This document shows, in pieces, positions 1 through 7,707 of a DNA stretch of 20,690 bases. Every line of letters starts with the position of its first letter. The stretch's first letter is position 1. The notes beneath the pieces are model-generated. The model ran no database searches. It was not told where the DNA came from and was given only the letters and a program-made list of their open reading frames with translations. The DNA lies in contig CAKQPR010000028.1 in NCBI GenBank assembly GCA_934270565.1, positions 1 to 20,690 of the forward strand, given 5' to 3'. The position numbers were made by a program, and so were the translations under genes. This stretch comes from an uncultured Clostridia bacterium. GTDB lineage: Bacteria; Bacillota; Clostridia; Christensenellales; Pumilibacteraceae.

Positions 1-66
1 GCGAACGGCGAGCCGCCGTAGGCAAGTCGGCGATGCCCGCACTTACAAATAACATTGTAAAACAAA

Positions 67-125
67 ACGGAACGGTATTTTGTTCCGTCATTTCGAGCGA
101 AGTCGAGAAATCTCGCGGGAGCGAA
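67..125 (+). repeat. Family A hairpin repeat, copy 1 (ATTTC/GAAAT type)
   Basis: Two adjacent stems are visible: ACGGAAC (67-73) pairs perfectly with GTTCCGT (82-88), and ATTTC (90-94) pairs with GAAAT (107-111). The conserved tail TCTCGCGGGAGCGAA follows at 111-125. Six further copies occur in this window, with different but still complementary stem sequences. Confidence 0.8.
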
Positions 126-244
126 CACGAACGCCTCGGAACGGTATAACCCAAATACTTGCCCGCGTGGGCTCCGCGCCGAGCGGGAGCGAATTCGATT
201 GTAGCGTAACGGTACTTTTATTTTCACCCGAAGCTGTACGTTAT

Positions 245-346
245 GCGGCGGTCCGAGGGCGAACCGCCCTACCGTCGGCAAAGCCGACAAATAAGGTCGA
301 AAACGAGCAAGTAGCATCGTTATCGGGTGATTTCCGCGGGGATTTC
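245..346 (+). repeat. Family C repeat, copy 1
   Basis: About 100 bases are closely similar to 9257-9358. Two short hairpins are visible: GGCGGT pairs with ACCGCC around CCGAGGGCGA, followed by GTCGGC-AAA-GCCGAC. Both stems are intact in the second copy, where the second loop reads CAC. No coding potential is seen. Confidence 0.7.
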
Positions 347-511
347 TCCACTGTGTTTGGGTTTACACCCTCACTTCGGTCGAAATGACATCTATATCCG
401 AGCGAGCGTTCCTCGCCCTTACTTACGCTTCAATCAATACGATATTAAGTAATGCTCACCGTTTCTCATAAAAATCGCGCATATGCGCATACTTACGACA
501 AAGGAGAGAAG

Positions 512-1036
512 ATGGAGACGAACGGAATAATCAGACGGATCGACGATCTCGGCAGAATCGTCATACCTCGCGAATACCGCAAGGCGCTCGGCATCGACGT
601 GGGCGATCCGATGGAAATCTGCGCTACGGGCGGCGGCGAAATACTTATCAAAAAAGTGAACACGAGCGGCGAGCTCGTCAAATTCGGCAAAAAATTGTTT
701 TCTGCGGCGCACGAAGAAACGGGCGGCACCGTCGGGCTTTGCGACGGTGAAAAATGGGTGCTTTGCTACGGCGAACGCGGCAGAGAACTGCTCGGGACAA
801 GCCTCGGCAAAAGATGCGCCGACCTTATCAAGGACCGCGAATCGTTCGTGGGCGGCGAGGGCGAATGCGTTATCGCGGGACTTAACGGCAACGAAGAAGT
901 CGCGTTTTTTCCCGCGATTTCGCTCGGTGATTGCTACGGCGGCGCGATTATCATAAAGTCCGATCTTTCGGCGTGCGATGTCGCGGTTATCAGGTGTGCC
1001 GCCCGCGCGCTCGGCGAACTTATGGCAAAATACTGA
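512..1036 (+). CDS. spoVT: SpoVT-like AbrB-family transcriptional regulator
   Basis: This encodes a 174-residue DNA-binding regulator. Residues 1-50 form an AbrB-type swapped-hairpin domain containing the signature GIIRRIDDLGRIVIPREYRK. Residues 55-174 resemble the GAF-like sensor domain of SpoVT. Length and architecture match Bacillus SpoVT (about 178 residues), which adjusts sigma-G-dependent gene expression in the developing spore. The start is set by AAGGAGAG at 501-508, just before ATG 512; the frame is open 20 codons further upstream, but those codons have no ribosome binding site. The gene stands alone ahead of secG, which has its own promoter. AbrB paralogues are common in Clostridia, so the SpoVT assignment rests on the two-domain architecture. 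The ligand of the GAF domain is unknown. Confidence 0.85.
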   Translation: METNGIIRRIDDLGRIVIPREYRKALGIDVGDPMEICATGGGEILIKKVNTSGELVKFGKKLFSAAHEETGGTVGLCDGEKWVLCYGERGRELLGTSLGKRCADLIKDRESFVGGEGECVIAGLNGNEEVAFFPAISLGDCYGGAIIIKSDLSACDVAVIRCAARALGELMAKY

Positions 1037-1113
1037 AAAACGGAGCAAAACCCGCCTTATGCGACGAAAATTCGCCGTTTCGGTAAAAATTTACGCAAAG
1101 CCGCTCAAAACGC

Positions 1114-1142
1114 TTGCCGTCCGCGCCAAAGTGTGATATAAT
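1114..1142 (+). promoter_or_regulatory. Sigma-A promoter of secG
   Basis: TTGCCG (1114-1119) and a perfect TATAAT (1137-1142) are separated by 17 bases. Transcription would start near 1149, giving a leader of about 47 nt before secG. Confidence 0.75.
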
Positions 1143-1195
1143 AGATAGGCTGTCGGAGTGGAAAACTTCGGCTAAACCTAAAACGAGGTGCAAAA

Positions 1196-1510
1196 ATGAA
1201 TCTTAACGCGGTTAATTTTCTGGCGGTCGCGGCGTGGGTGTCCGACTCGTTCCCGATTATAAGAATAGTGCTCGTAGTGCTTCTGGCGGTGCTCGGCATA
1301 CTTCTGACGCTTTGCGTGCTGTTTCAGGAAGGCAACGACGGCAACGGTATCGACGCCGTTTCCGGATCGAGCTCCGAAACCTTCTACGCGAAGAATAAAT
1401 CGCAAACTCTCACGAGCACGCTCAAACGCCTTACCGTTATCTTAGCGATTGCTATGGCGGTTATCGCGGTGGCGTTCTTCGTAACCGTAGCGATTTACAG
1501 CGGTATGTAA
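1196..1510 (+). CDS. secG: Preprotein translocase subunit SecG
   Basis: This encodes a 104-residue membrane protein that associates with SecYE in the Sec translocon and assists SecA-driven export. Two hydrophobic helices are visible at about residues 21-43 and 78-101. The loop between them carries the family pattern QEG...GIDAVSGSSSETF...KRLT, corresponding to the QEG..GAISGG..LF segment of other SecG proteins. The ribosome binding site is GAGGTG (1185-1190), and a near-consensus promoter lies at 1114-1142. As in many Bacillota, secG is directly followed by rnr. The short hydrophobic N-terminal stretch at residues 7-14 is not long enough to be a third helix. Confidence 0.9.
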   Translation: MNLNAVNFLAVAAWVSDSFPIIRIVLVVLLAVLGILLTLCVLFQEGNDGNGIDAVSGSSSETFYAKNKSQTLTSTLKRLTVILAIAMAVIAVAFFVTVAIYSGM

Positions 1511-1529
1511 TTAAATCAGTCAACTAACG

Positions 1530-1559
1530 AGCGGGCGAAGATCGTCCGCTTTTATTTTT
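1530..1559 (+). terminator. Hairpin with T-tract between secG and rnr
   Basis: AGCGGGCGA (1530-1538) pairs with TCGTCCGCT (1542-1550) over nine base pairs including one G-U, with a 3-nt loop, followed by TTTATTTTT. It ends only 13 bases before rnr, and I found no separate rnr promoter. It may therefore act as a partial terminator that lowers rnr expression relative to secG. Confidence 0.6.
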
Positions 1560-1572
1560 GTGAGGCGGTAGT

Positions 1573-3552
1573 ATGAAATCGATTAAAAACAAAACGACAA
1601 AAGGAAATTCGCGCGCGGGTTCGGGCGTGAAGCGGTTTTTCGGCGAAAAACCCGAAAAATCGGACAATAATCCGAAAAAGAAAGTCCTTCGCGACGGCGC
1701 GACGGCGACCGGAACGATACAGGGCACGGGCAAGGGCTTCGCGTTCTTTATTCCCGAAACGGGCGAAGAGGACGTTTTCATTCCCGCGGCCTCGCTCGGC
1801 GGCGCGATCCACGGCGACCGCGTTATCGTGCGTAAAACCACCGGCAGACGTGGCGGCGGCGAGGGCGAAGTGCTGAAGGTTCTCGAGCGCAAATTCACCG
1901 AAATCGTCGGCGTTTACGACGGCGCGGCGGTCGTAAGCTCGGAGCGCGGATTCGGCACGGTTCCGTGCGTTCGCGCAAACGGCGGCGTAACCGCGGAAAA
2001 AGGCGACAAAGTGGTCGCGAAACTTATCGAATCGCGGTTCGGGCTCAACTGTATGATCACCGAAGTGCTCGGCAAAGCGGGCGAAACGGGCGCGGACGTT
2101 ATGGGAGTTATCCGCATGTACGGGATCCCCGAAACTTTCCCCGAAGCCGTTCTCGCCGAAGCGAACGCGCTCCCCGACAACCCGACGAAGGAGCAGATAA
2201 AGGGTCGGCGCGACTTCCGCGACGATACGGTTATCACCATCGACGGCGCGCACAGCAAGGATTTCGACGACGCGATTTCGGTCAGGCGCACGGACGACGG
2301 CGGGTATCTTCTCGGCGTGCACATCGCGGACGTCAGCGAGTACGTTCGGGAAGAGTCGGCTCTGGACAACGAAGCGTTCGACCGCGGCACGAGCGTGTAT
2401 TTCGCCGACCGCGTTATTCCCATGCTTCCCGAAAAACTGTCTAACGGCGTGTGTTCGCTCAACGAGGGAGTGGACAGACTTACGCTCAGCGTGGTAATGC
2501 GCTTCGACGCGGAAGCTAACCTTATTTCCCACGAAATTTCGAAAGGCGTTATCCGTTCGGCGGCGCGAACGACTTACGAGGGCGTGCAGGAGCTTCTGGA
2601 CGGGCAGGGCGACCTTATTAAATACGGATTTCTGATGTCGATGCTGTCGGCGGCGAAACCGCTTGCCGAGCTCCTTATGGCAAAGCGTGCCGCGCGCGGT
2701 TCGGTCGAATTCGACGTCGGGGAATGCGAAATCGTGATGGACGGCGAAAAAGTCGTTGACGTCGTGCGCCGCGAACGCCTCTTCACGCATAAGATGATCG
2801 AAGAATTTATGCTGATCACCAACGAGACCGTTGCCGAGCATTTCGAAAAGCTTCACGTTCCGTTCGTGTTCCGCGTTCACGAAGATCCGCCGTCCGACAA
2901 GGTGGATAACCTTATCGACTTCCTCGATTCGCTCGGGCTTAAATTCAAGGAAAAGCCGTCTCCCGACGACTACAAAAAGATGCTCGAAAGCACGCCCGAG
3001 GACGTGAAAAACGTCGTAAACCGCGTTTCGCTCCGTTCGATGGCAAAAGCCGAATACCGCCCGCAAAACCTCGGGCATTTCGGACTTGCCGCCGAGTACT
3101 ATTGCCATTTCACGTCGCCGATCCGCCGTTATCCCGACCTTGCGATTCACCGTATAATCAAGTATATCCTCGACGGCGGCAAAAAGCCCGAACGTTTCGT
3201 CGAATTCGCGAAAGCCGCTTCCGTTCACAGCAGCGAGCGCGAAAAACGCGCCGAGGAAGCCGAGCGCCGCGTGGACGATCTGCTTAAAGCCAAGTTTATG
3301 GAAGATAAGATCGGAAACGAGTACGAAGCCACCGTCAGCGGCGTAACCGATCGCGGCATCTTCGCCGAACTCGACAATTACGTCGAAGGTATGATTCGCG
3401 TCGAGGATCTCCCCGGTTCCGGCTATATCTACGACGAAAAACGCCTCGTTCTCCGTTCGCCCCTTCACACCTTCCGCTTCGGCGATCGTCTCCGTATTAA
3501 GGTGGCTGGGGTGTTTGCCGAGGGTAAAATCAACTTCACTTTAGCCGAGTAA
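1573..3552 (+). CDS. rnr: Ribonuclease R (3'-5' exoribonuclease)
   Basis: This encodes a 659-residue processive 3'-5' exonuclease of the RNB (RNase II/R) family, which degrades structured RNA in the cytoplasm. After a lysine-rich N-terminus (1-40) come cold-shock-like OB segments (about 42-175). The RNB catalytic domain (about 205-520) carries the motif IDGAHSKDFDDA, with metal-binding aspartates D224, D230, D232 and D233. A later RNB signature reads HFTSPIRRYPDL. A C-terminal S1 domain ends in KINFTLAE. The protein is shorter than Bacillus RNase R (about 780 residues) and lacks the N-terminal winged-helix extension. The start ATG 1573 is preceded by GAGG at 1562-1565. smpB, often the next gene, is absent here; a structured repeat begins one base after the stop codon. 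Confidence 0.93.
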   Translation: MKSIKNKTTKGNSRAGSGVKRFFGEKPEKSDNNPKKKVLRDGATATGTIQGTGKGFAFFIPETGEEDVFIPAASLGGAIHGDRVIVRKTTGRRGGGEGEVLKVLERKFTEIVGVYDGAAVVSSERGFGTVPCVRANGGVTAEKGDKVVAKLIESRFGLNCMITEVLGKAGETGADVMGVIRMYGIPETFPEAVLAEANALPDNPTKEQIKGRRDFRDDTVITIDGAHSKDFDDAISVRRTDDGGYLLGVHIADVSEYVREESALDNEAFDRGTSVYFADRVIPMLPEKLSNGVCSLNEGVDRLTLSVVMRFDAEANLISHEISKGVIRSAARTTYEGVQELLDGQGDLIKYGFLMSMLSAAKPLAELLMAKRAARGSVEFDVGECEIVMDGEKVVDVVRRERLFTHKMIEEFMLITNETVAEHFEKLHVPFVFRVHEDPPSDKVDNLIDFLDSLGLKFKEKPSPDDYKKMLESTPEDVKNVVNRVSLRSMAKAEYRPQNLGHFGLAAEYYCHFTSPIRRYPDLAIHRIIKYILDGGKKPERFVEFAKAASVHSSEREKRAEEAERRVDDLLKAKFMEDKIGNEYEATVSGVTDRGIFAELDNYVEGMIRVEDLPGSGYIYDEKRLVLRSPLHTFRFGDRLRIKVAGVFAEGKINFTLAE

Positions 3553-3653
3553 TTTTCGCGCTCCGCTGTGTTAAACTTCGGTCTCAAACCGTCCGCCGTA
3601 CCTATAGTACTGTCGGGCGGTTTTCGCCTCGTTTGCCTTGCGGAGCATCGAAA
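3553..3653 (+). repeat. Family B structured repeat, copy 1 (behind rnr)
   Basis: This is a long imperfect hairpin. Outer arms TTTTCG (3553-3558) and CGAAA (3649-3653) are followed by an internal loop C against AT. GCTCCGC (3560-3566) then pairs with GCGGAGC (3640-3646), and AAACCG (3586-3591) pairs with CGGTTT (3618-3623). The tip is GTAC-CTATA-GTAC (3598-3610). The inner hairpin ends in TTTT, so it could terminate rnr transcription. It starts one base after the rnr stop. Confidence 0.7.
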
Positions 3654-3770
3654 CTTATCTCGGCTAAGCGGCGGGGTGGGCGTGTTTTCGTCTGACGAAA
3701 AAATTCGCTCGTCAAACATTCTTTGTAGGTTTATAACGTGTAAACCGTCTCGCCAAAACGCGCGCATATT

Positions 3771-3839
3771 TTTTTGCGCTCCGCTGTGTTAAACTTCGGT
3801 CTCAAACCGTCCGCCGTACCTGTAGTACTGTCGGGCGGT
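3771..3839 (+). repeat. Family B structured repeat, truncated copy
   Basis: Bases 3776-3839 match 3558-3621 with a single difference (CCTGTAG for CCTATAG). The GTAC-N5-GTAC tip and an ACCG/CGGT stem are present. The distal right arm is missing because the sequence switches to family A repeat DNA at about 3841. Confidence 0.75.
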
Positions 3840-3852
3840 ATAAAACAAAGCG

Positions 3853-3923
3853 AAACGGTACTTTGTATCGTCATCCTGAGCGGAGCGTGAAGCGCGCAGT
3901 CGTAAGGATCTCGCGGGAGCGAA
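3853..3923 (+). repeat. Family A hairpin repeat, copy 2 (ATCCT/AGGAT type)
   Basis: ATCCT (3873-3877) pairs with AGGAT (3905-3909) around a longer loop, followed by the conserved tail ctcgcgggagcgaa. The preceding P1 stem CGAAAC/GTATCG has one mismatch. Flanks are the same as in copies carrying the ATTTC/GAAAT stem. Confidence 0.75.
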
Positions 3924-4170
3924 TTCGGACTTAGCGGAACGGTACTTTTATTTTTACCCGCGGCTGAACGCTATGCGGCGGGGTGAGGAACGACCCTGCG
4001 AAAAATACCGCGTAAGCGGACAATATAAAATCGACCGCGGATACGTCATTACTTTCGAAAGACGCGCGTATTCGTTATAATGTTTTCTCGTCCGTTTACG
4101 AAAAAATTGTCGAAAACGGCGGGGAGAGGCAGGCGCTCACCAAACTTTAATATAACGATCGCGAAAACGC

Positions 4171-4199
4171 TTGATTTTAATCGGCGGATATAGTATAAT
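4171..4199 (+). promoter_or_regulatory. Sigma-A promoter of the SRP RNA
   Basis: TTGATT (4171-4176) and TATAAT (4194-4199) are separated by 17 bases. They lie immediately upstream of the 5' end predicted for the SRP RNA from its helix 1. Confidence 0.8.
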
Positions 4200-4201
4200 A
4201 A

Positions 4202-4476
4202 AAATGCCGTGCTAAGCGGGGAGCTAGCGGTGCCCTGAACCTTCAATCCGCTACAGAAGGGCTGAAAGCCGCACGAGGTTCGTGCGATGGGGCGCAGTCA
4301 CCGTACAAGTGGCGTTGATACCAAGGTCTCGTGCAACGAGTCACCGTGAACCGTGTCAGGGTAGGAATACAGCAGCACTAAGCGGACAGGCGCGTGTGCC
4401 ACGAGGTAGCTTTGGAGGAGCTAACTGTCGGGAGGACGGTTCGGTCGTGCGGATCGAATGCGGATGCACGGAATTT
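4202..4476 (+). ncRNA. ffs: Large (Bacillus-type) signal recognition particle RNA
   Basis: This is an RNA of about 275 nt that binds Ffh and targets nascent membrane proteins. The Alu domain is recognisable: the stretch beginning GCGGGGAGCTAGCGGTGCCC, stem TAGCGG/CCGCTA (4225-4230 with 4248-4253), and the loop partners GCCCT/AGGGC (4232-4236, 4258-4262). Domain IV has the GGAA tetraloop (4364-4367), a three-pair stem GTA/TAC, the 4x4 loop CAGG/AGCA and flanking GTG/CAC. The ends close as helix 1: CCGTGC (4207-4212) pairs with GCACGG (4466-4471), extended by AAAT/ATTT (4202-4205 with 4473-4476). Total length is close to the 271 nt of B. subtilis scRNA. The exact ends are inferred from pairing. 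Confidence 0.92.
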
Positions 4477-4532
4477 CGTCGGAAACGAGAGGAGGGCGGA
4501 AAGCTCTTCTCTCGAAATCATAAAAACGGGCA

Positions 4533-4557
4533 GCGCGGAGCGGGAAAGCTCACGCGC
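4533..4557 (+). other. GC-rich hairpin in the ileS leader
   Basis: GCGCG-GAGC (4533-4541) pairs with GCTC-A-CGCGC (4548-4557) around the loop GGGAAA, 39 bases before the ileS start codon. There is no T-tract after it, so it is not a normal terminator. It could separate or process the SRP RNA from the ileS message, but that is speculation. Confidence 0.4.
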
Positions 4558-4596
4558 GGCTTTGGTTGTCGGCAGAAAAAACAACAGGAGAGAGCA

Positions 4597-7500
4597 ATGT
4601 ACAAGAAGATCAATCCCGATATGGATTTCGTAAGTCGCGAAGAAGAAGTCCTTAAGCTTTGGGAAGAGAACGACGTATTCCAAAAGACGCTCGAGCAAAC
4701 CAAAGACGGCGAAGAATTTTCGTTTTACGACGGACCCCCGACGGCGAACGGCAAGCCGCATATAGGTCATATTCTCACCCGCGTTATCAAGGATATAATC
4801 CCGCGTTTCAAGACGATGAAGGGTTATCACGCGACGCGCAAAGCGGGCTGGGATACTCACGGATTGCCGGTGGAACTCGAAGTCGAAAAGCAATTAGGGC
4901 TCGACGGCAAGCAGGAAATCGAGAAGTACGGGATCGAGCCGTTCATCAAAAAATGCAAGGAAAGCGTGTGGAAATACACTTCCGAGTGGAAAAAGATGAG
5001 CGACCGCGTGGGTTACTGGGTGGATATGGACGATCCGTATGTCACATACGACGACAAGTACATCGAATCCGAGTGGTGGTCGCTTAAAAACATCTTCGAC
5101 CGCGGACTTCTCTATAAAGGGCACAAAATCGTACCGTACTGTCCGCGTTGCGGAACGGCGCTTTCCTCGCACGAGGTTGCGCAGGGATATAAGGACGTCG
5201 AGGAGCGAACGGCGGTAGTCGGCTTTAAGGTAAAGGGCAGAGAGAATACCTATATCCTCGCCTGGACGACGACTCCGTGGACGCTTCCGTCCAACGCCGC
5301 GCTTTGCTTTAACGCAAACTTCGACTACTCGGAAGTCAAGGTTAAGGACGATATAATGATTCTTGCCGCCGAGCGCGTTCACGAGTTCTTCAAAGAGGGC
5401 GAGTACGAAACGCTTTCGGTTAAAAAGGGCAGCGAATACGCAGGGCTTTCCTACGAGCCGCTTTACGATTGTTACACGGGTAAGGGAAAATGCTACTTCA
5501 CCGTGTGCGACGATTACGTTACGCTTGACGAAGGTACCGGAATCGTCCATATCGCTCCCGCGTTCGGTGAGGACGACGCGCGCGTCGGTCGCGAAAACGG
5601 CATACCTTTTATTCAGGCGGTGGATGATCGCGGCAAAATGAAAGAAGGCGCGCCTTTCACGGGCACGTTCTGCAAGGACGCCGACAAGCTTATATTAAAA
5701 GACCTTCGCGAGCGCGGACTTTTACTCAAAGCTCCGCTCGTCACGCACAGCTATCCGTTCTGTTGGCGTTGCGATACGCCCCTTCTTTACTACGCGCGTT
5801 CGACTTGGTTCATTTCGATGACGAAAGTCCGCGACGAACTCCTTCGCAACAACGCGTCCGTCAACTGGATGCCCGAGTCGATCGGCAAGGGCAGAATGGG
5901 CAACTTCCTCGAAAACGTTATCGACTGGGGACTTTCCCGCGAGCGCTACTGGGGCACGCCGCTTCCGATCTGGATCTGCGACGATTGCGGCGAAACCGAG
6001 TGCATCGGCTCGAAGCAGGAACTTAAAGAACGCGGCGGAATCGAAGGCGATATCGAACTTCACAAGCCGTATGTGGACGCGGTAACGCTTCGCTGCCCGA
6101 AATGCGGCGGCGTAATGCACCGCACCCCCGAAGTCATCGACTGCTGGTACGATTCGGGCTCGATGCCGTTCGCTCAGCTCCATTATCCTTTCGAAAACAA
6201 GGAAAAATTCGAAAAAACTTTTCCGGCGCAATTTATTTCCGAAGCCGTCGATCAGACGCGCGGCTGGTTCTATACGCTTCTTGCGATCTCTACGCTTATG
6301 TTCGACAAAGCGCCGTTCAGAAACTGTATCGTTCTCGGACACGTCAACGACCGCAACGGTATCAAGATGAGCAAGCATAAGGGCAACGTCGTCGATCCGT
6401 GGTCGGTGCTCAACAAACAGGGCGCGGACGCCGTGAGATGGTATTTCTATACCAACTCCGCGCCGTGGATTCCCTCGCGTTTCTATGACGAAGCCGTCAG
6501 CGAATGCCAGCGCAAATTCCTCGGCACGCTGTTCAACACTTATTCGTTCTATATTCTTTACGCCGACATCGACGGTTACGACCCGACAAAGTACACCCTT
6601 GCCGACTGCAAGCTGTCGATAATGGATCGCTGGGTGCTCAGCGAGCTCAACACGCTCGTAAAACACACCGACGAAAACCTCGAAGCGTACAAAATCACCG
6701 AATCCGCGCGCGAAATTCAGGATTTCGTGGATTCGCTTTCCAACTGGTACGTTCGCCGTTGCCGCGACAGGTTCTGGGGCAGCGGAATGGACGAGGACAA
6801 AGCGGCGGCTTACACCACGCTTTACACCGTGCTCGAAACGCTTTCGAGACTTTGCGCGCCGTATATCCCGTTCATCACCGAGGAAATCTATCAGAATATC
6901 GTGCGTTCGGTAAATCCCGCCGCGCCCGAGTCCGTGCACCTTTGCGCGTTCCCCAAAGCCGACGAGAAGTATATCGATCCCGTGCTCGAAGAGGGTATGC
7001 GCGTAGCCGAAAAGGCGGTAGTGCTCGGAAGAGCCGCGCGTAACGCCGTTTCCGTAAAGAACCGTCAGCCGCTCGGCGAACTCATTATCCGCACCGACGA
7101 AGCCGAAACGCTCACGCCCGAACTTATCGATGTTATCGAGGGCGAACTCAACGTAAAACGCGTCGAATGCGTGTCCGACGCGGGCGATTACGTTTCTTAC
7201 GAAGTCAAGCCCCAGCTCCGCACGCTCGGACCGAAGTACGGTAAACGCCTCGGCGCGATCCGCGCTCACCTCGCAGACAATGCGGCGGCGGTCGTGAACG
7301 GACTTCGCGACAAGGAAAAATACACGTTCGAAGCGGACGGCGAAATCGAACTCACCCGCGACGACGTGATAATCACCGTACTCAGCAAGGACGGCTATTC
7401 CGTTCAGTCCGAGGGCAGTATGACCGTAATTCTCGACGTAACGCTTACCCCCGAACTTATCCGCGAAGGGTATATGCGCGAAATCGTGTCCAAAGTTCAG

Positions 7501-7707
7501 AATATGCGTAAAGACGCGGGCTTCGAAGTCACCGACCATATCAGACTTATGATTTCGGGCGATGAAGAAATCGACGAGGTTGTCCGCGACTACTCGGGCG
7601 AAATCTGTTCGGACGTGCTCGCCGACGAGCTCACCGCGGCGGCGACGGACGTAGAAGCGACCGACGTCAACGGTAAATCCGTCCGTATAGGAATAGAGAA
7701 GATATGA
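4597..7707 (+). CDS. ileS: Isoleucyl-tRNA synthetase, type 2
   Basis: This encodes a 1036-residue class I aminoacyl-tRNA synthetase that charges tRNA-Ile and edits mischarged valine. The HIGH motif is at residues 55-58 in GPPTANGKPHIGH, and the second signature KMSKH is at 590-594 in NGIKMSKHKGN. The CP1 editing domain shows TTTPWTLPSN and GTGIVHIAPAFGEDD. Cysteine pairs (CPRCG; CDDCG and CPKCGG) look like zinc sites. The GPPTANGKPHIGH and KMSKHKGN forms mark the type 2 (eukaryote-like) IleRS, the class often less sensitive to mupirocin. ATG 4597 is chosen because AGGAGAG precedes it and homology begins there; the open frame extends 105 codons upstream into the SRP RNA, which is spurious. No T-box motif or separate promoter was found upstream. 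Its stop overlaps the next start (ATGA). Confidence 0.95.
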   Translation: MYKKINPDMDFVSREEEVLKLWEENDVFQKTLEQTKDGEEFSFYDGPPTANGKPHIGHILTRVIKDIIPRFKTMKGYHATRKAGWDTHGLPVELEVEKQLGLDGKQEIEKYGIEPFIKKCKESVWKYTSEWKKMSDRVGYWVDMDDPYVTYDDKYIESEWWSLKNIFDRGLLYKGHKIVPYCPRCGTALSSHEVAQGYKDVEERTAVVGFKVKGRENTYILAWTTTPWTLPSNAALCFNANFDYSEVKVKDDIMILAAERVHEFFKEGEYETLSVKKGSEYAGLSYEPLYDCYTGKGKCYFTVCDDYVTLDEGTGIVHIAPAFGEDDARVGRENGIPFIQAVDDRGKMKEGAPFTGTFCKDADKLILKDLRERGLLLKAPLVTHSYPFCWRCDTPLLYYARSTWFISMTKVRDELLRNNASVNWMPESIGKGRMGNFLENVIDWGLSRERYWGTPLPIWICDDCGETECIGSKQELKERGGIEGDIELHKPYVDAVTLRCPKCGGVMHRTPEVIDCWYDSGSMPFAQLHYPFENKEKFEKTFPAQFISEAVDQTRGWFYTLLAISTLMFDKAPFRNCIVLGHVNDRNGIKMSKHKGNVVDPWSVLNKQGADAVRWYFYTNSAPWIPSRFYDEAVSECQRKFLGTLFNTYSFYILYADIDGYDPTKYTLADCKLSIMDRWVLSELNTLVKHTDENLEAYKITESAREIQDFVDSLSNWYVRRCRDRFWGSGMDEDKAAAYTTLYTVLETLSRLCAPYIPFITEEIYQNIVRSVNPAAPESVHLCAFPKADEKYIDPVLEEGMRVAEKAVVLGRAARNAVSVKNRQPLGELIIRTDEAETLTPELIDVIEGELNVKRVECVSDAGDYVSYEVKPQLRTLGPKYGKRLGAIRAHLADNAAAVVNGLRDKEKYTFEADGEIELTRDDVIITVLSKDGYSVQSEGSMTVILDVTLTPELIREGYMREIVSKVQNMRKDAGFEVTDHIRLMISGDEEIDEVVRDYSGEICSDVLADELTAAATDVEATDVNGKSVRIGIEKI

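Larger units (their letters stand above)
1..511. other. Gene-free region made of dispersed repeats
   Basis: I see no convincing gene here. A 102-codon open frame at 80-388 runs straight through the repeats and has no ribosome binding site. The segment carries one copy of hairpin repeat family A (67-125), preceded by a leader that recurs at about 17528-17590, and one copy of family C (245-346) that recurs at 9257-9358. The last 60 bases hold the 12-bp palindrome GCGCATATGCGC (477-488) and the ribosome binding site of the SpoVT-like gene. No clear sigma-A promoter for that gene was found. Confidence 0.7.
3654..4170. other. Gene-free gap between rnr and the SRP RNA promoter
   Basis: I see no gene here. 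The gap holds a 5' half-copy of family B (3771-3839) fused to a family A copy (3853-3923). The rest (about 3924-4170) is anonymous sequence leading to the SRP RNA promoter, without a recognisable structure. Confidence 0.6.

Noticed and set aside
80..388. 102-codon open frame near the left end
   Set aside because: It runs through family A and C repeats, lacks a ribosome binding site and has no recognisable domain.
1037..1113. Terminator after the SpoVT-like gene
   Set aside because: An AAACGG/CCGTTT pairing exists, but the loop is large and the T-tract is only three bases; not convincing.
1552..3468. 638-codon open frame antisense to rnr, and a similar 605-codon frame antisense to ileS (5722-7539)
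   Set aside because: Both lie wholly opposite genes with clear catalytic motifs, have no ribosome binding sites and give low-complexity, unrecognisable products.
4200..4596. T-box riboswitch upstream of ileS
   Set aside because: The conserved structure is the large SRP RNA (Alu domain and GGAA domain IV). No T-box antiterminator core or specifier arrangement was found.
4282..4596. N-terminal extension of IleRS by 105 codons
   Set aside because: It translates the SRP RNA and spacer; the ribosome binding site and family homology begin at 4597.
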